A DNA stretch of 64,000 nucleotides from Pseudoalteromonas shioyasakiensis (GCF_001550135.1 NZ_LRUE01000013.1:62001-126000); one strand, 5' to 3'. Counted from the stretch's first letter, positions 36,492 to 45,840 are shown. Translations and numbers: made by a program. Notes: generated by a model not told the origin, from the letters alone.

Positions 36492-37193
36492 ATGTTAAGT
36501 CCTTATTATCAGCAACATGCTGATTACGTTTCTATCTCACGTGAGCAAGGCTGTCGTTTTGCCAAGTTAGTGGCTGATGATTTCAATCCTTTACATGATA
36601 AAGATGCCAAAAAGTTTTGTGTGCCGGGCGATTTACTTTTTTCGCTGGTTTTAAACCGCTATGGCATCAGTGAAAAAATGGAATTCACGTTTGCAGGCAT
36701 GGTTGATGAAAATTCAAAGCTGACTTTCCCTGAAGGGGCTGATGAGTTTGCGATCACCGATGGCGAAAAAGTCATGCTAAAAGTGAAACGAGAAGGGGCT
36801 ATTAGCCAATGTCCTGAGTTAACAAATAGCTTAATCAAAAACTATGTTGAGTTCTCTGGCACGACTTTCCCGCACGTGATTATTCCATTGATGGGGAAGC
36901 AGGATGTGATGATCAACCCAGCCCGCCCAATGGTGATTTACGAATCAATGCTGATTAACCTTGATCGCCTTGATATCAGCGCACCTGAATTACAATTTGC
37001 TGAGCCTGATTTTGAGTTTACTGGCAAACGCGGCAAAATCACGCTTCGCTTCAACCTGTTAGAAAATGGCGAAAAAGTAGGGTCGGGTGAAAAACACATG
37101 CTTGTGTCTGGCATTCGTGATTATTGCCAAGCAACAGTTGATGACCTAATTAGTTTTTATAATCAACGTAAAGAATCACTTAAACCAGCGTAA
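36492..37193 (+). CDS. DUF3581 family protein
   Basis: 233 residues, soluble. The start YYQQHADYVSISREQGCRFAKLVADDFNPLHD and FCVPGDLLFSLVL are typical of DUF3581. Acidic DDFNPLHD followed by a VPGDLL motif recalls the hotdog-fold MaoC-type dehydratases (FNPLH), so a hotdog fold and a thioester or acyl ligand are possible, but the function is unknown. It is followed by a terminator and is monocistronic. Confidence 0.8.
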   Translation: MLSPYYQQHADYVSISREQGCRFAKLVADDFNPLHDKDAKKFCVPGDLLFSLVLNRYGISEKMEFTFAGMVDENSKLTFPEGADEFAITDGEKVMLKVKREGAISQCPELTNSLIKNYVEFSGTTFPHVIIPLMGKQDVMINPARPMVIYESMLINLDRLDISAPELQFAEPDFEFTGKRGKITLRFNLLENGEKVGSGEKHMLVSGIRDYCQATVDDLISFYNQRKESLKPA

Positions 37194-37209
37194 TCTTTAC
37201 AATTGCTAC

Positions 37210-37234
37210 AAAGGGCGCTCATTGCGCCTTTTTT
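37210..37234 (+). terminator. Rho-independent terminator after the DUF3581 gene
   Basis: Stem from 37210-37218 pairs with 37224-37232 (GGCGC/GCGCC core, one G-T pair), followed by six T. Starts 16 bp after the stop codon. Confidence 0.88.
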
Positions 37235-37288
37235 GTTGCTGATGTTCCGCGTACAATAGCGCTTTTATAGCCAAATGTACTTCAGACT

Positions 37289-38524
37289 ATGTCAGTAGCG
37301 ACCTTTTCAGAATTAAATCTTGACCCTGCATTGCTAACAGCCTTGCAAGAAGAGAATTATCACACCCCCACAGCAATTCAAGCGCAAACAATCCCACTTA
37401 TTTTAGCGGGTGCAGATGTAATGGGCAGTGCACAGACGGGAACGGGCAAAACCGCCGCGTTTGTTTTACCACTACTGCATAATTTGTTATCTGCTGAAGT
37501 ACTCCCTGATGCCGTTAAAGTCCTAATTTTAACGCCGACCCGTGAGCTCGCTCAGCAAGTATTTGCAAGTGTAGAGCGTTATGCAGCGCATACTGAAATA
37601 AAAGCAGCACTGGCTTATGGCGGTGCTAGTATTGGCCCACAAATTAAAGCCATAAAAGGGGCGCAGATTGTAGTGGCAACACCAGGGCGTTTACTTGATC
37701 ATGTGATCAAAGGCAGTATTAAACTTTCCAGCATTAACGCCTTGGTATTCGATGAAGCTGATCGCATGCTTGATATGGGCTTTATTGACGAAATTAAACG
37801 CATCTTGCGCCATGTGCCAAAAGAGCGCCAAACTTTACTTTTTTCAGCCACATTTGACGACAGCATCTTTAAACTCAGTAAGCAGTTATTAAATGATCCT
37901 AAATTAGTTGAAGTGAATAAACGCAACTCAGCAGCGGTTGAAGTTGAGCAGCTAGTATATGCGGTTGATGAAGACCGTAAACGCGAGCTGGTATCACACA
38001 TGATTGGCATGAAAAATTGGCAGCAAGTACTGATATTCACTCGTACTAAACAAACCGCCGATGTGCTTGCTAAAGAAATGTGTAAAGACGGCTTAAAAAC
38101 CGAATCTATTCATGGCGATAAAAGCCAAGGTGCGCGTGATAAAGCACTGCAAAATTTTAAATCAGGTGCGACAAGAGTACTGGTTGCGACAGATGTTGCT
38201 GCCCGAGGTCTTGATATTGCCTCACTCAAGTATGTGATTAACTATGAGTTGCCTTATGTGGCTGAGGACTACGTACACCGTATTGGTCGAACAGGGCGTG
38301 CTGGCGAGAAAGGGATGGCGATGTCGCTGGTTAGCATCGATGAGCAGTGGCTATTGGACGAAATAGATATCTTACTCGACACAAGGCTCACGCCGCAGTG
38401 GTTACCAGGGTATGAGCCTGATTTAACCAAAGAGCCAAAGCAAGTTCGTAAAAATACGAATAAGGCACGCCGCTCTCGTGATAAAAAACGTATTTTAGGG
38501 CAAAAAAGTAGGAGACGTTCCTAA
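37289..38524 (+). CDS. DEAD-box ATP-dependent RNA helicase (RhlE-like)
   Basis: 411 residues. All core motifs are visible: Q-motif (TPTAIQAQTIP), motif I SAQTGTGKT, Ia PTRELAQQV, DEAD in VFDEADRMLD, SAT in LFSATF, and VI HRIGRTGRAG. A basic C-terminal tail of about 30 residues (KNTNKARRSRDKKR) likely contacts RNA. It probably unwinds RNA in ribosome assembly or decay. Among paralogues the short tail and DRMLDMGF look most like RhlE, but the exact subfamily is uncertain. Confidence 0.93.
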   Translation: MSVATFSELNLDPALLTALQEENYHTPTAIQAQTIPLILAGADVMGSAQTGTGKTAAFVLPLLHNLLSAEVLPDAVKVLILTPTRELAQQVFASVERYAAHTEIKAALAYGGASIGPQIKAIKGAQIVVATPGRLLDHVIKGSIKLSSINALVFDEADRMLDMGFIDEIKRILRHVPKERQTLLFSATFDDSIFKLSKQLLNDPKLVEVNKRNSAAVEVEQLVYAVDEDRKRELVSHMIGMKNWQQVLIFTRTKQTADVLAKEMCKDGLKTESIHGDKSQGARDKALQNFKSGATRVLVATDVAARGLDIASLKYVINYELPYVAEDYVHRIGRTGRAGEKGMAMSLVSIDEQWLLDEIDILLDTRLTPQWLPGYEPDLTKEPKQVRKNTNKARRSRDKKRILGQKSRRRS

Positions 38525-38572
38525 ATCTGGCATATATTTATACTATCCTCCGGCTAAAGTTGAGAGTTTAGT

Positions 38573-39541
38573 ATGTTAGAAGAGAATAAATGGACGTTCC
38601 GCCGCGCTGATAAACAGTTCTCCTTAGAAAAGTGGCAGAAAACAATTGATCTCATGACCGAGTTGTTTTCTGCTCCCGCAGGCTTCATCGTTCATAAAAC
38701 AGATGATGTCTATCGTATTATCGTCTCCAGTGAGCAACAAGAAAATCCCTATGATGCCGGGGCTGAATTAAGCGCCGACGATAATATCTTCTGCAAAAAA
38801 GTACTGCGTGACATGGCACCGCTTTATGTTGATCACGCCAGTCAAGATAGTCAATGGGATGACAGCCCACTGGTAAAAGATGGTTTTGAGTCTTATCTTG
38901 GGGTGCCAATTAGCTGGCCAAGTGGTGATCCGTTTGGCACCTTTTGTGTTATGGATTTTAAACAAACCCATTATCAACAGAGCTTTTTAGAACTAATCGA
39001 GCAGCTTCGCGATATGGTTGAAGATGACCTTGCACTGTTAGACAACTTTACGCAGATGCGTGAAATTGCCATGCTCGATTCACTCACTAATATTTATAAC
39101 CGCCGTGCAATAGATCTGCTTTGCCAACATAAATTAAATATATCGAAACGTCTTGGTTTTGATATTAGTTGTTTATTTATCGATATAAATAGCTTTAAAC
39201 CACTCAATGATACGTATGGCCATGAAGTGGGCGATCTCGCACTGATTTGTTTAGCTGACACGATGAAAGAATGCCTACGTGAAACCGATATTATCGGCCG
39301 CTTAGGGGGTGATGAGTTTATTGCGTTATTGCAAGTTCAGCCCGGTGATTGCGTAGACAGCATCGCTGATAAGCTAAACACCACTTTCCAAGTGAATTTA
39401 GAGAAGAGGGGCATTCCTGTCACGAGCTTAAGTATTGGTTCAGGGGTAATAGCTCAGCCAAAAGAAAACTTTGCTGAGCTATTAAAACGAGCAGATGAAG
39501 ACATGTATGAGAAAAAGCAAGCCTCTAAGGCTGCACGTTAA
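38573..39541 (+). CDS. GAF-GGDEF diguanylate cyclase
   Basis: 322 residues, cytoplasmic. Residues about 15-155 form a GAF-like domain (SYLGVPISWPSGDPFGTFCVMD), and 165-320 a GGDEF domain with intact GGDEF in GRLGGDEFIALL, the FIDINSFKPLND metal site and no obvious RxxD inhibitory site. It should make c-di-GMP. It lies 48 bp after the helicase gene, and its TAA stop overlaps the stop of the convergent MTHFR-like gene. Confidence 0.92.
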   Translation: MLEENKWTFRRADKQFSLEKWQKTIDLMTELFSAPAGFIVHKTDDVYRIIVSSEQQENPYDAGAELSADDNIFCKKVLRDMAPLYVDHASQDSQWDDSPLVKDGFESYLGVPISWPSGDPFGTFCVMDFKQTHYQQSFLELIEQLRDMVEDDLALLDNFTQMREIAMLDSLTNIYNRRAIDLLCQHKLNISKRLGFDISCLFIDINSFKPLNDTYGHEVGDLALICLADTMKECLRETDIIGRLGGDEFIALLQVQPGDCVDSIADKLNTTFQVNLEKRGIPVTSLSIGSGVIAQPKENFAELLKRADEDMYEKKQASKAAR

Positions 39542-40494
39542 GCTATTTGCTTCTCAGCTAGGTTTAATTCCATGGTTGCTTTAAGTAAACGATAAAGGTT
39601 AATTGACGCATCAATTTCTTCTTTACGATTGGTTAAGCTCTCAATATTTAAACCTAGCGGTACATCTAAATGTGCGCAGCTTTGTAAAATTAAGTCGAGA
39701 TTCTCACGGCAAATACGCACTGATTCACTCAATGTATTTGCCGAATCTAACATACGGTACTTAGTTGCTTCTGGTACTGAGATACCTAACCATTCCATAA
39801 ACTCTAAGGTTTTTTCACCACCACAAGGGGTAAACGTTAGAATAATGCGTTTTGGTGTTGTGCCTTGTGCTTTACAACTACGCGCATAGCTAGTGATCAA
39901 ATCAATCGTTGCTTGAGCATTGTAAACCGCTTGCGAGATGAAAAACTTACAACCTTGTGCTGTTTTTTCAACTAAACGCTCATGTTCATTGCGTTTGCTG
40001 GCATGACGCTCTGCAATAGTAACGCCACCTAAAAATACATCATTGTTCTGTTTTGCCAGCGTTTTATATGCATCAGGTAGGCTTAATTTGATATCGCCAT
40101 GAGATGATGGACTACCCACTAACACTAAGTTTTTTAGTTCAAAGTCGTTACGTGTTTCGTTTAACCACTCGGTAAACTCTGCTTCTCCACGCTGGGCAAC
40201 ACTTTTATAAGTGATCACATCAAGTTGCGACAAGCTACGTAGTAACTGACTGTATTCACGGGGATCTACCGTTTCTTTAAACGGAAAAGGACGCGGCTTT
40301 GCAATACGGCTACTTTCATCTTGAATGTCGTAGATGATTACACCATCGTATTCAATTTCGTGTAAACGACCAAGTAGCTTCTGAGCAATGGTCTCAAGCT
40401 GTGCTTTATCAGTACCTGACTTTGGTGGTGTGGTACCAATTAGGTAGACGCCTTGATTGGTGTCTTCAATTTTCTCTTGTAATGATAAAGCCAT
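39538..40494 (-). CDS. Methylenetetrahydrofolate reductase-family protein
   Basis: 318 residues from the ATG at 40494 (GAGGA upstream; an earlier ATG at 40503 overlaps that site). The TIM-barrel pattern of the FAD-linked MTHFR superfamily is visible: GVIIYDIQDE, LVGSPSS, FLGGVTIAERH and the flavin-site FFISQAVYNAQATIDLI. Members reduce methylene-THF, but this is a divergent, MetF-unlike branch, so the reaction is not certain. Not next to met genes. Confidence 0.8.
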   Translation of the reverse strand: MALSLQEKIEDTNQGVYLIGTTPPKSGTDKAQLETIAQKLLGRLHEIEYDGVIIYDIQDESSRIAKPRPFPFKETVDPREYSQLLRSLSQLDVITYKSVAQRGEAEFTEWLNETRNDFELKNLVLVGSPSSHGDIKLSLPDAYKTLAKQNNDVFLGGVTIAERHASKRNEHERLVEKTAQGCKFFISQAVYNAQATIDLITSYARSCKAQGTTPKRIILTFTPCGGEKTLEFMEWLGISVPEATKYRMLDSANTLSESVRICRENLDLILQSCAHLDVPLGLNIESLTNRKEEIDASINLYRLLKATMELNLAEKQIA

Positions 40495-40741
40495 AATCCT
40501 CATTCCAGCTCGTGCTAATGTCTATGACAAATAATATAGCAGCCATTTAGACGTCTAGATAGATTTTTTTCTTGAAAGTTTTTCAATGACTATGAATTTT
40601 ACTCAAGTTTAAAGCTGAGCGTTTCGCAAAATTGACACACCTGTTTACATAAATTATTGCTCTGACCCTCATATTTTCAGGCGCTTTGATGCATAATCAA
40701 GCAGCAATGATTATGAGAAAAATAACTAACAAGGGAACATT

Positions 40742-43627
40742 ATGAAATTTAGATTATTAGCAACCAGTGTTGCTGTAACACTTGCTTTAAGTGGCTGCGC
40801 AAGTAACTCACAGTCAACTATGGTTAAAGAAGTCGAAATTGAGCAGCAAGTAAGCCAAGATGATAACCGTGTATTTAGCCAAGATTATCTATTAGAAGAG
40901 CTTGAGAATGGCCTTCGCGTGATGGTCGTTAAAACAGATTACCCTGATGTTGTGTCACTGCAAATTCCAGTATCGGTTGGTTCACGTAATGAGGTTGAAG
41001 CAGGTAAAACCGGTTTTGCACACTTCTTTGAGCATATGATGTTTAAAGGCTCTGAAAAATTCCCACAAGATGTGTATTCAGATATTTTAAAAAACTCAGG
41101 TGTTGATAATCGCGCGTATACGACTAACGATTACACTAACTATCACTTAAACTTCTCAAAAGAGCACTTAGATAAAGTGCTCGAAATTGAAGCTGATATT
41201 TTCCAAAACCTGACTTACAGCGAAGAGCAGTTCCGTACTGAAGCGCTGACTGTAAAAGGTGAGTATTTAAAGAATAATGCTAGCCCAATTCGTAAGTTAC
41301 TTTCTGCGGTTCGTAACGAAGCATTCGAAAAGCATACCTATAAGCACACCACCATGGGCTTTTTCGAAGACATTGAAGCCATGCCTGATCAAATGGCCTA
41401 TGGTAAAGAGTTTTTCGCTAAATTTTATAAGCCTGAGTATGTATCTTTAGTCATCGTAGGTGATGTTGATCCACAAGAAACCATGGCAATGGTGAAAAAG
41501 CATTGGGGTAATTGGAAAAAAGGCGATTACCAAGCAGATATCCCTGTTGAACCAAAGCAACAAGCCGCAAAATATGTACATGAAAAAAATGATGGTTTAC
41601 CAGGCCACTGGTTGCTTGTGTCATACAAAGGCACTGCATGGGATCCTACTCAAAAAGACCGTGCCGCTCTTGATTTGATCTCACAGCTGTATTTCTCTAA
41701 CAACTCGGCACTTTATCAAGAGCTTGTTGTTGATAAACAAATTGCCAGCCAAATGTTTACCTATAACCCAGATACTAAAGATCCGGGTTTACTACATGTT
41801 TTTGTAAAAGTCGAAAACGAAGCGGACCTTGCGAAAGCCCGTGATGCGATTAACCGTACTTATGCGCAAGCACGTACTGAGTTAGTTGATGCACAAAAGT
41901 TAGCGGATTTAAAATCAAACCTAAAATACAGCTTTATTAATGGTCTTGATTCATCGCAGTCAATTGCGTCAACGCTTGCAAGCTACATGCATTTTGAACG
42001 CGACCCTGAGGTTATTAACCAACTGTACGCAACTGCTGATAGCATCACGCCAGAAGATATCAAAGCGGTAGCAAACAAATATTTTGTTGATCCGAGCCGT
42101 ACCACGGTGACAATGTCGGCGCTTGATAAAGTGGCTGGTTTTGAGCAAGAAGTTGATTTAAATGCCTTGGTTGCCAGTATTGAGCAAGCCCCAACAGAGC
42201 GTCACTTTAAAGTACTTGATAAAACCAATAGCTCACCACTGGTTGATGTTAACTGGTTATTTAATACCGGCGCAGCGGCTGATCCACATGGTAAAAAAGG
42301 TTTAGCAGCACTCACTGCAGCGATGCTAGCGCAAGGTGGCTCAGAAACGATGAGCTACAAAGATATTCAAAAAGCGTTATATCCACTAGCGGGAAGCTTT
42401 GGCTATCAAATCGATAAAGAGATGATTTCACTACGCGGCCGTGTACATAAAGACAATGCCGCGCAGTGGTATGCACTTGTTAGCGACCAGTTGTTAAACC
42501 CTGGCTTTAGAGAAGATGATTTTAAACGCCTGAAAAAAGAGCTTATTGATAGCATTAAAGCAGGTCTGAAAGCGTCAAATGACGAAGAGTTAGGTAAAGA
42601 AGTGCTATATCATCAGCTTTATAAAGGCCATCCGTATGAAAGCTATAACTATGGTGATTTATCAGATCTTGAAGCACTGACACTTGACGATGTAAAAGCG
42701 TTTTATGCTAACCAGTTTACTCAATCTAAATTAACAGTGGGTCTAATTGGTGCGATTCCGAGTGATGTTAAATCGACTATGCTAAAAGATTTAACATCGC
42801 TTCCGCAAGGTAAAGAAAGCCGCTTAACGATCCCTGATGCGCCAGAACTTAAAGGTCATCATGCAACGATTGTTGAAAAATCAGCGCAATCTACCGCTGT
42901 GTCATTTGGTTTCCCAATCGATACAATTCGTAGTAGCGATGACTGGACAGCGCTTTGGTTAGTGCGTTCTTACTTTGGCGAACACCGCAGCTCAAACAGC
43001 TTCTTGTATCAGCGTATTCGTCAAACCCGTGGTATGAACTATGGTGACTATGCATACATTGAGTACTTCCCACGCGGTATGTTCCAAACTAAACCTGATG
43101 CTAACTTAGGTCGTTCAGAGCAAATTTTCCAAGTGTGGTTACGTCCGCTTCGTTCTAATAACGATGCGCACTTTGCAACGCGTACGGCATTATTTGAACT
43201 TGATAAGCTAATTAAAAATGGCATCAGCAAAGAAGATTTTGAAGCGACTCGTAACTTCTTAATTAACTTTGTGCCACAAATGGTTGCAAGCCAAGATCGC
43301 CAATTAGGTTATGCGCTTGATAGTGAGTTCTATAACACTGAGAGCTTTGTTGACTATGTGCGCGGCAAGCTTGAAAAGCTAACCCTTGATGATGTTAACC
43401 GTGTTATTCGCGATAACCTGCAAACAGAGAATATTCACTATGTGTTTATTACTGGTGACGGCAAAGACATGCAAAAACGTTTAGTTTCAGAGCAAACATC
43501 ACCTATGGTGTATAATGCTGAAAAACCAGCAGAACTTGTTGCTGAAGACAAAGTGATTGCTGACTATAAACTTGCAATACCAGCGAAAAACATTTCAGTA
43601 CTTGATGTCGAAAAAGTATTTCAGTAA
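40742..43627 (+). CDS. M16 family zinc metallopeptidase, lipoprotein
   Basis: 961 residues. Lipoprotein signal ending LALSGC (Cys19), then four M16 modules. The N-terminal catalytic module has the inverted zinc motif His94-x-x-Glu97-His98 (HFFEHMMF) and the third ligand Glu174 (VKGEYL), 76 residues after His98. The C-terminal half has the inactive-domain R/Y residues of the pitrilysin family (FLYQRIRQTRGMNYGDY). It probably degrades peptides in the periplasm or at the outer membrane. Preceded by its own 238-bp promoter region. Confidence 0.95.
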   Translation: MKFRLLATSVAVTLALSGCASNSQSTMVKEVEIEQQVSQDDNRVFSQDYLLEELENGLRVMVVKTDYPDVVSLQIPVSVGSRNEVEAGKTGFAHFFEHMMFKGSEKFPQDVYSDILKNSGVDNRAYTTNDYTNYHLNFSKEHLDKVLEIEADIFQNLTYSEEQFRTEALTVKGEYLKNNASPIRKLLSAVRNEAFEKHTYKHTTMGFFEDIEAMPDQMAYGKEFFAKFYKPEYVSLVIVGDVDPQETMAMVKKHWGNWKKGDYQADIPVEPKQQAAKYVHEKNDGLPGHWLLVSYKGTAWDPTQKDRAALDLISQLYFSNNSALYQELVVDKQIASQMFTYNPDTKDPGLLHVFVKVENEADLAKARDAINRTYAQARTELVDAQKLADLKSNLKYSFINGLDSSQSIASTLASYMHFERDPEVINQLYATADSITPEDIKAVANKYFVDPSRTTVTMSALDKVAGFEQEVDLNALVASIEQAPTERHFKVLDKTNSSPLVDVNWLFNTGAAADPHGKKGLAALTAAMLAQGGSETMSYKDIQKALYPLAGSFGYQIDKEMISLRGRVHKDNAAQWYALVSDQLLNPGFREDDFKRLKKELIDSIKAGLKASNDEELGKEVLYHQLYKGHPYESYNYGDLSDLEALTLDDVKAFYANQFTQSKLTVGLIGAIPSDVKSTMLKDLTSLPQGKESRLTIPDAPELKGHHATIVEKSAQSTAVSFGFPIDTIRSSDDWTALWLVRSYFGEHRSSNSFLYQRIRQTRGMNYGDYAYIEYFPRGMFQTKPDANLGRSEQIFQVWLRPLRSNNDAHFATRTALFELDKLIKNGISKEDFEATRNFLINFVPQMVASQDRQLGYALDSEFYNTESFVDYVRGKLEKLTLDDVNRVIRDNLQTENIHYVFITGDGKDMQKRLVSEQTSPMVYNAEKPAELVAEDKVIADYKLAIPAKNISVLDVEKVFQ

Positions 43628-43650
43628 TAACTGGATAAAAAAGCTCTAAT

Positions 43651-43674
43651 CAATGCCCCTAATTAGGGGCATTG
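43651..43674. terminator. 24-bp perfect palindrome overlapping the end of the PAS-GGDEF gene
   Basis: An exact palindrome with CCCCTAATTAGGGG at its centre lies between the convergent M16 and GGDEF genes and includes the TAA stop codon of the GGDEF gene. It is a strong hairpin on either strand. On the minus strand a T run follows about 14 bases later, so it is a plausible but imperfect bidirectional terminator. Confidence 0.55.
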
Positions 43675-44604
43675 TTCTAGGTTTAATGGCTCGATGTTAT
43701 CAGCAATTACAAGCTGATTTCGGCCAGCTTCTTTTGCTTGATAAAGCGCGTTATCAGCCATTTCAATGAGTAACATGGCATCATCAATGCTACTAGGGTA
43801 GATAGTTGCTAAACCAATACTAACCGTTAAGGGATGACCGGCAAGCTCTGGTAGTTGAAGCGTATTTAGCGCTGCCATAAACCGCGTCACGAGTTTTTGT
43901 GCTTGATGGCTTTGCGTATTACCGAGTACCAGTACAAATTCTTCACCGCCGTATCTAGCGCACAAGTCACCAGGTCTGCGAGTATAATCTGGTAATAGTT
44001 TTGCCACTTCTTTTAAGCAAATATCACCCACCAGATGACCAAAGTTATCGTTAAGAGACTTAAAGTTATCAAGGTCAATCATGGCTAACGACAAGGGGTG
44101 TTTTAAACGTGCACAGCGACTCCACTCTTGCTTATAAAAATCATCAAAATGACGTCGGTTAGCTATTAGTGTGAGGCCATCGATACGGGCGAGTTCTTGT
44201 ACTTGCTGCTCGGCGATTTTACGTTCGGTAATATTTATATGGCTGATGACGATAAAGCGTTTTGATGCATGCTCGAAGGGCACTGCTCGCATTAAAAACC
44301 AACGCTTGTCGGTATTGCTATGACATGGATATTCTAGGTAATACTCGGTTAGTTGTTGGTTTATAACCTGACTAATACCAGATAAAGCTTGTGCACCAAA
44401 CTCATCACCTTGCTGTGCAGCTGATTGACATATTGCGAGGTAGTTTTGCTCTTCCCACTGGGTATTACACTGGCAATTATTTTCATCGCCAAAAGTTTGC
44501 CAACTGCGATTCACAAATTGAATATCACCTTTCTCATCAATTACAACAATATGTTTTGAGATCGTATCGAGTATTGATTTTAGAAACTCTTTTGATTCAA
44601 CCAC
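43663..44604 (-). CDS. PAS-GGDEF diguanylate cyclase
   Basis: 313 residues, no membrane helix. A PAS domain at about 10-130 (IVVIDEKGDIQFVNRSWQTFGDEN, later FIVISHINITERK) and a GGDEF domain at about 140-300 with GGEEF in ARYGGEEFVLVL and MIDLDNFKSLND. The PAS cavity ligand is unknown. This is the third GGDEF protein of the window. Confidence 0.92.
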   Translation of the reverse strand: MVESKEFLKSILDTISKHIVVIDEKGDIQFVNRSWQTFGDENNCQCNTQWEEQNYLAICQSAAQQGDEFGAQALSGISQVINQQLTEYYLEYPCHSNTDKRWFLMRAVPFEHASKRFIVISHINITERKIAEQQVQELARIDGLTLIANRRHFDDFYKQEWSRCARLKHPLSLAMIDLDNFKSLNDNFGHLVGDICLKEVAKLLPDYTRRPGDLCARYGGEEFVLVLGNTQSHQAQKLVTRFMAALNTLQLPELAGHPLTVSIGLATIYPSSIDDAMLLIEMADNALYQAKEAGRNQLVIADNIEPLNLEQCP

Positions 44605-44697
44605 ATTCGTTCCTAGTCACTATCACTTTTTTAAGATTAGCAATAAATGCTGGGTTTTCACCGTGGTTTACATAAAAAACAATTAATAAGGTATTTG

Positions 44698-44730
44698 TAG
44701 GTGCTGATATGAAAAAACTGCCAGCACCTA
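44698..44730. repeat. 9-bp inverted repeat in the gap downstream of the small membrane cassette
   Basis: TAGGTGCTG at 44698-44706 pairs with CAGCACCTA at 44722-44730 with a 15-base spacer. It lies about 50 bp beyond the 31-residue ORF on the minus strand and could end that transcript, but lacks a clear T run. Confidence 0.4.
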
Positions 44731-44780
44731 GCTCAACGCTCAGTTCTGACAGTTATATTTTATTTATATGCTTAGAAATG

Positions 44781-44876
44781 CTAAAGCATTGCGCCAATTT
44801 TAACTGCTAGCGCAAATAGCATGGTTGCTATTACAAAGCCGATAAGTGTAGCGTAGCCGCGTTGTTCTTTGGTCAT
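44781..44876 (-). CDS. 31-residue single-helix membrane microprotein
   Basis: Not found by length-limited ORF calling. The ATG at 44876 has GGAGTG seven bases upstream. The translation is MTKEQRGYATLIG at the N-terminus followed by a hydrophobic helix (FVIATMLFALAV) and a short KIGAML end, a typical single-span membrane peptide with a basic cytoplasmic N-terminus. It starts 9 bp after the XRE-like gene, so it belongs to the same transcript. Function unknown. Confidence 0.6.
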   Translation of the reverse strand: MTKEQRGYATLIGFVIATMLFALAVKIGAML

Positions 44877-44885
44877 CTATCACTC

Positions 44886-45203
44886 CTAAAAAATAACAAA
44901 TACCGTTGCCATACCAAGGGCAAAACTGACAAACGAAGAAGCCGCTACGATTGCAGCGAGATTTTGCTTACTCACTGCATGTGTTGTGCTTTGTTCTGAT
45001 ACTTCGTCATCGAGCTTAATAAGCTCACCTTGGCGCACTTCAAAAACTGCGCATAGGCCCATGGTGGTTTCTTTTGATGCCGCACCTTCTTTTTCAACTC
45101 GTTGAATGGTACGTAGGCTTACATCACAGGCATCGGCTAGTTGCTGCTGCGTCCAATCGAATTTAAGTCTAAGTGCTTTTATTGTATTTGGGTTCAGTTG
45201 CAT
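44886..45203 (-). CDS. XRE-family HTH protein with C-terminal membrane helix
   Basis: 105 residues. N-terminal HTH (about 5-60, IKALRLKFDWTQQQLADACDVSLRTIQRVEKEG) followed by a linker and a C-terminal hydrophobic helix (AAIVAASSFVSFALGMATVFVIF, about 82-105). The helix suggests a membrane-tethered DNA-binding protein, perhaps a one-component sensor. It is 3 bp downstream of the 134-residue ORF and 9 bp upstream of the microprotein. Likely binds the TGTCATAT repeats upstream of the cassette. Confidence 0.8.
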   Translation of the reverse strand: MQLNPNTIKALRLKFDWTQQQLADACDVSLRTIQRVEKEGAASKETTMGLCAVFEVRQGELIKLDDEVSEQSTTHAVSKQNLAAIVAASSFVSFALGMATVFVIF

Positions 45204-45206
45204 TAC

Positions 45207-45611
45207 TTACTTCCCAAGAAATGGTTCAATAAAAGTAACAACTGCATAACCCGATATTGCCCCACCAATAAAACAGCCTAAGGTAACCAAAGCTACTTGT
45301 TTTGGATTATCAGTAAGTGAGGTTTGTGTGCTCTGTTTAACTAATTTGTCAGCTTTATAAAACGAACATTCAAGCTTGCCTGTCAGTATATTTTTCATCT
45401 CGAATTTGACTGCATAAGCATTACCTTGGTAGCTAAAGTCATGATGGCTTTTAAAACCGAAGCTGCGTTTTTCACTTACCAATTCGTCGTTTACATATAC
45501 TTTTTCTTTACCGCTCATGATGTGACCAAAGCAAGCGATTTGGTTGTCACCATCTTGAAAGTAAAATTTATAACCTAGCTTGTGTGAGTTTAGTACGTCG
45601 TTTTTCATCAT
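45207..45611 (-). CDS. Small protein with C-terminal membrane helix, unknown
   Basis: 134 residues: a soluble beta-rich part (about 1-95; YKFYFQDGDNQIACFGHIMSGKEKVYVND) and a C-terminal helix (about 107-127, VALVTLGCFIGGAISGYAVVTFI). The Met-Met start is preceded by AAGGAAAC. First gene of a tight three-gene unit with the XRE-like gene and the microprotein. Family not recognised; a membrane-attached sensor or scaffold partner of the XRE protein is only a guess. Confidence 0.7.
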   Translation of the reverse strand: MMKNDVLNSHKLGYKFYFQDGDNQIACFGHIMSGKEKVYVNDELVSEKRSFGFKSHHDFSYQGNAYAVKFEMKNILTGKLECSFYKADKLVKQSTQTSLTDNPKQVALVTLGCFIGGAISGYAVVTFIEPFLGK

Positions 45612-45696
45612 CGTTTCCTTGTTAAGTTGATGATGTAAATTTAATGATTATTTTTGTTTTTTACGCCGTCAGCGATATGTCAGTGCCTATTTTGGC

Positions 45697-45719
45697 ATAT
45701 GACAGACAAGATGTCATAT
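45697..45719. promoter_or_regulatory. Inverted repeat ATATGACA-N7-TGTCATAT upstream of the XRE cassette
   Basis: Perfect 8-bp arms at 45697-45704 and 45712-45719 with a 7-bp spacer, centre-to-centre 15 bp. A third copy of TGTCATAT is at 45784-45791. The dyad lies 86-108 bp upstream of the cassette start. It is a natural candidate operator for the XRE-type protein. Confidence 0.5.
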
Positions 45720-45783
45720 CTGTCTTGTTATTGAAAAATAAGCACTTTAATTAATTTGCTCGGCTAGAGTCAGAATTTGCTAC

Positions 45784-45791
45784 TGTCATAT
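45784..45791. promoter_or_regulatory. Third TGTCATAT octamer
   Basis: An isolated copy of the octamer that forms the dyad at 45697-45719, 65 bp further upstream of the cassette and on the same strand as the right-hand arm. One octamer is expected about once per 65 kb per strand at random. Confidence 0.4.
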
Positions 45792-45840
45792 GCGGTTGGC
45801 AAAAAAGCACAGTAAAAAGAGTAAAAATAGGTGTTGTTAC

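Noticed and set aside
44886..45611. XRE protein plus upstream gene considered as a toxin-antitoxin pair
   Set aside because: The 134-residue protein has no known toxin motif, and both proteins carry membrane helices, unlike usual XRE antitoxin modules.
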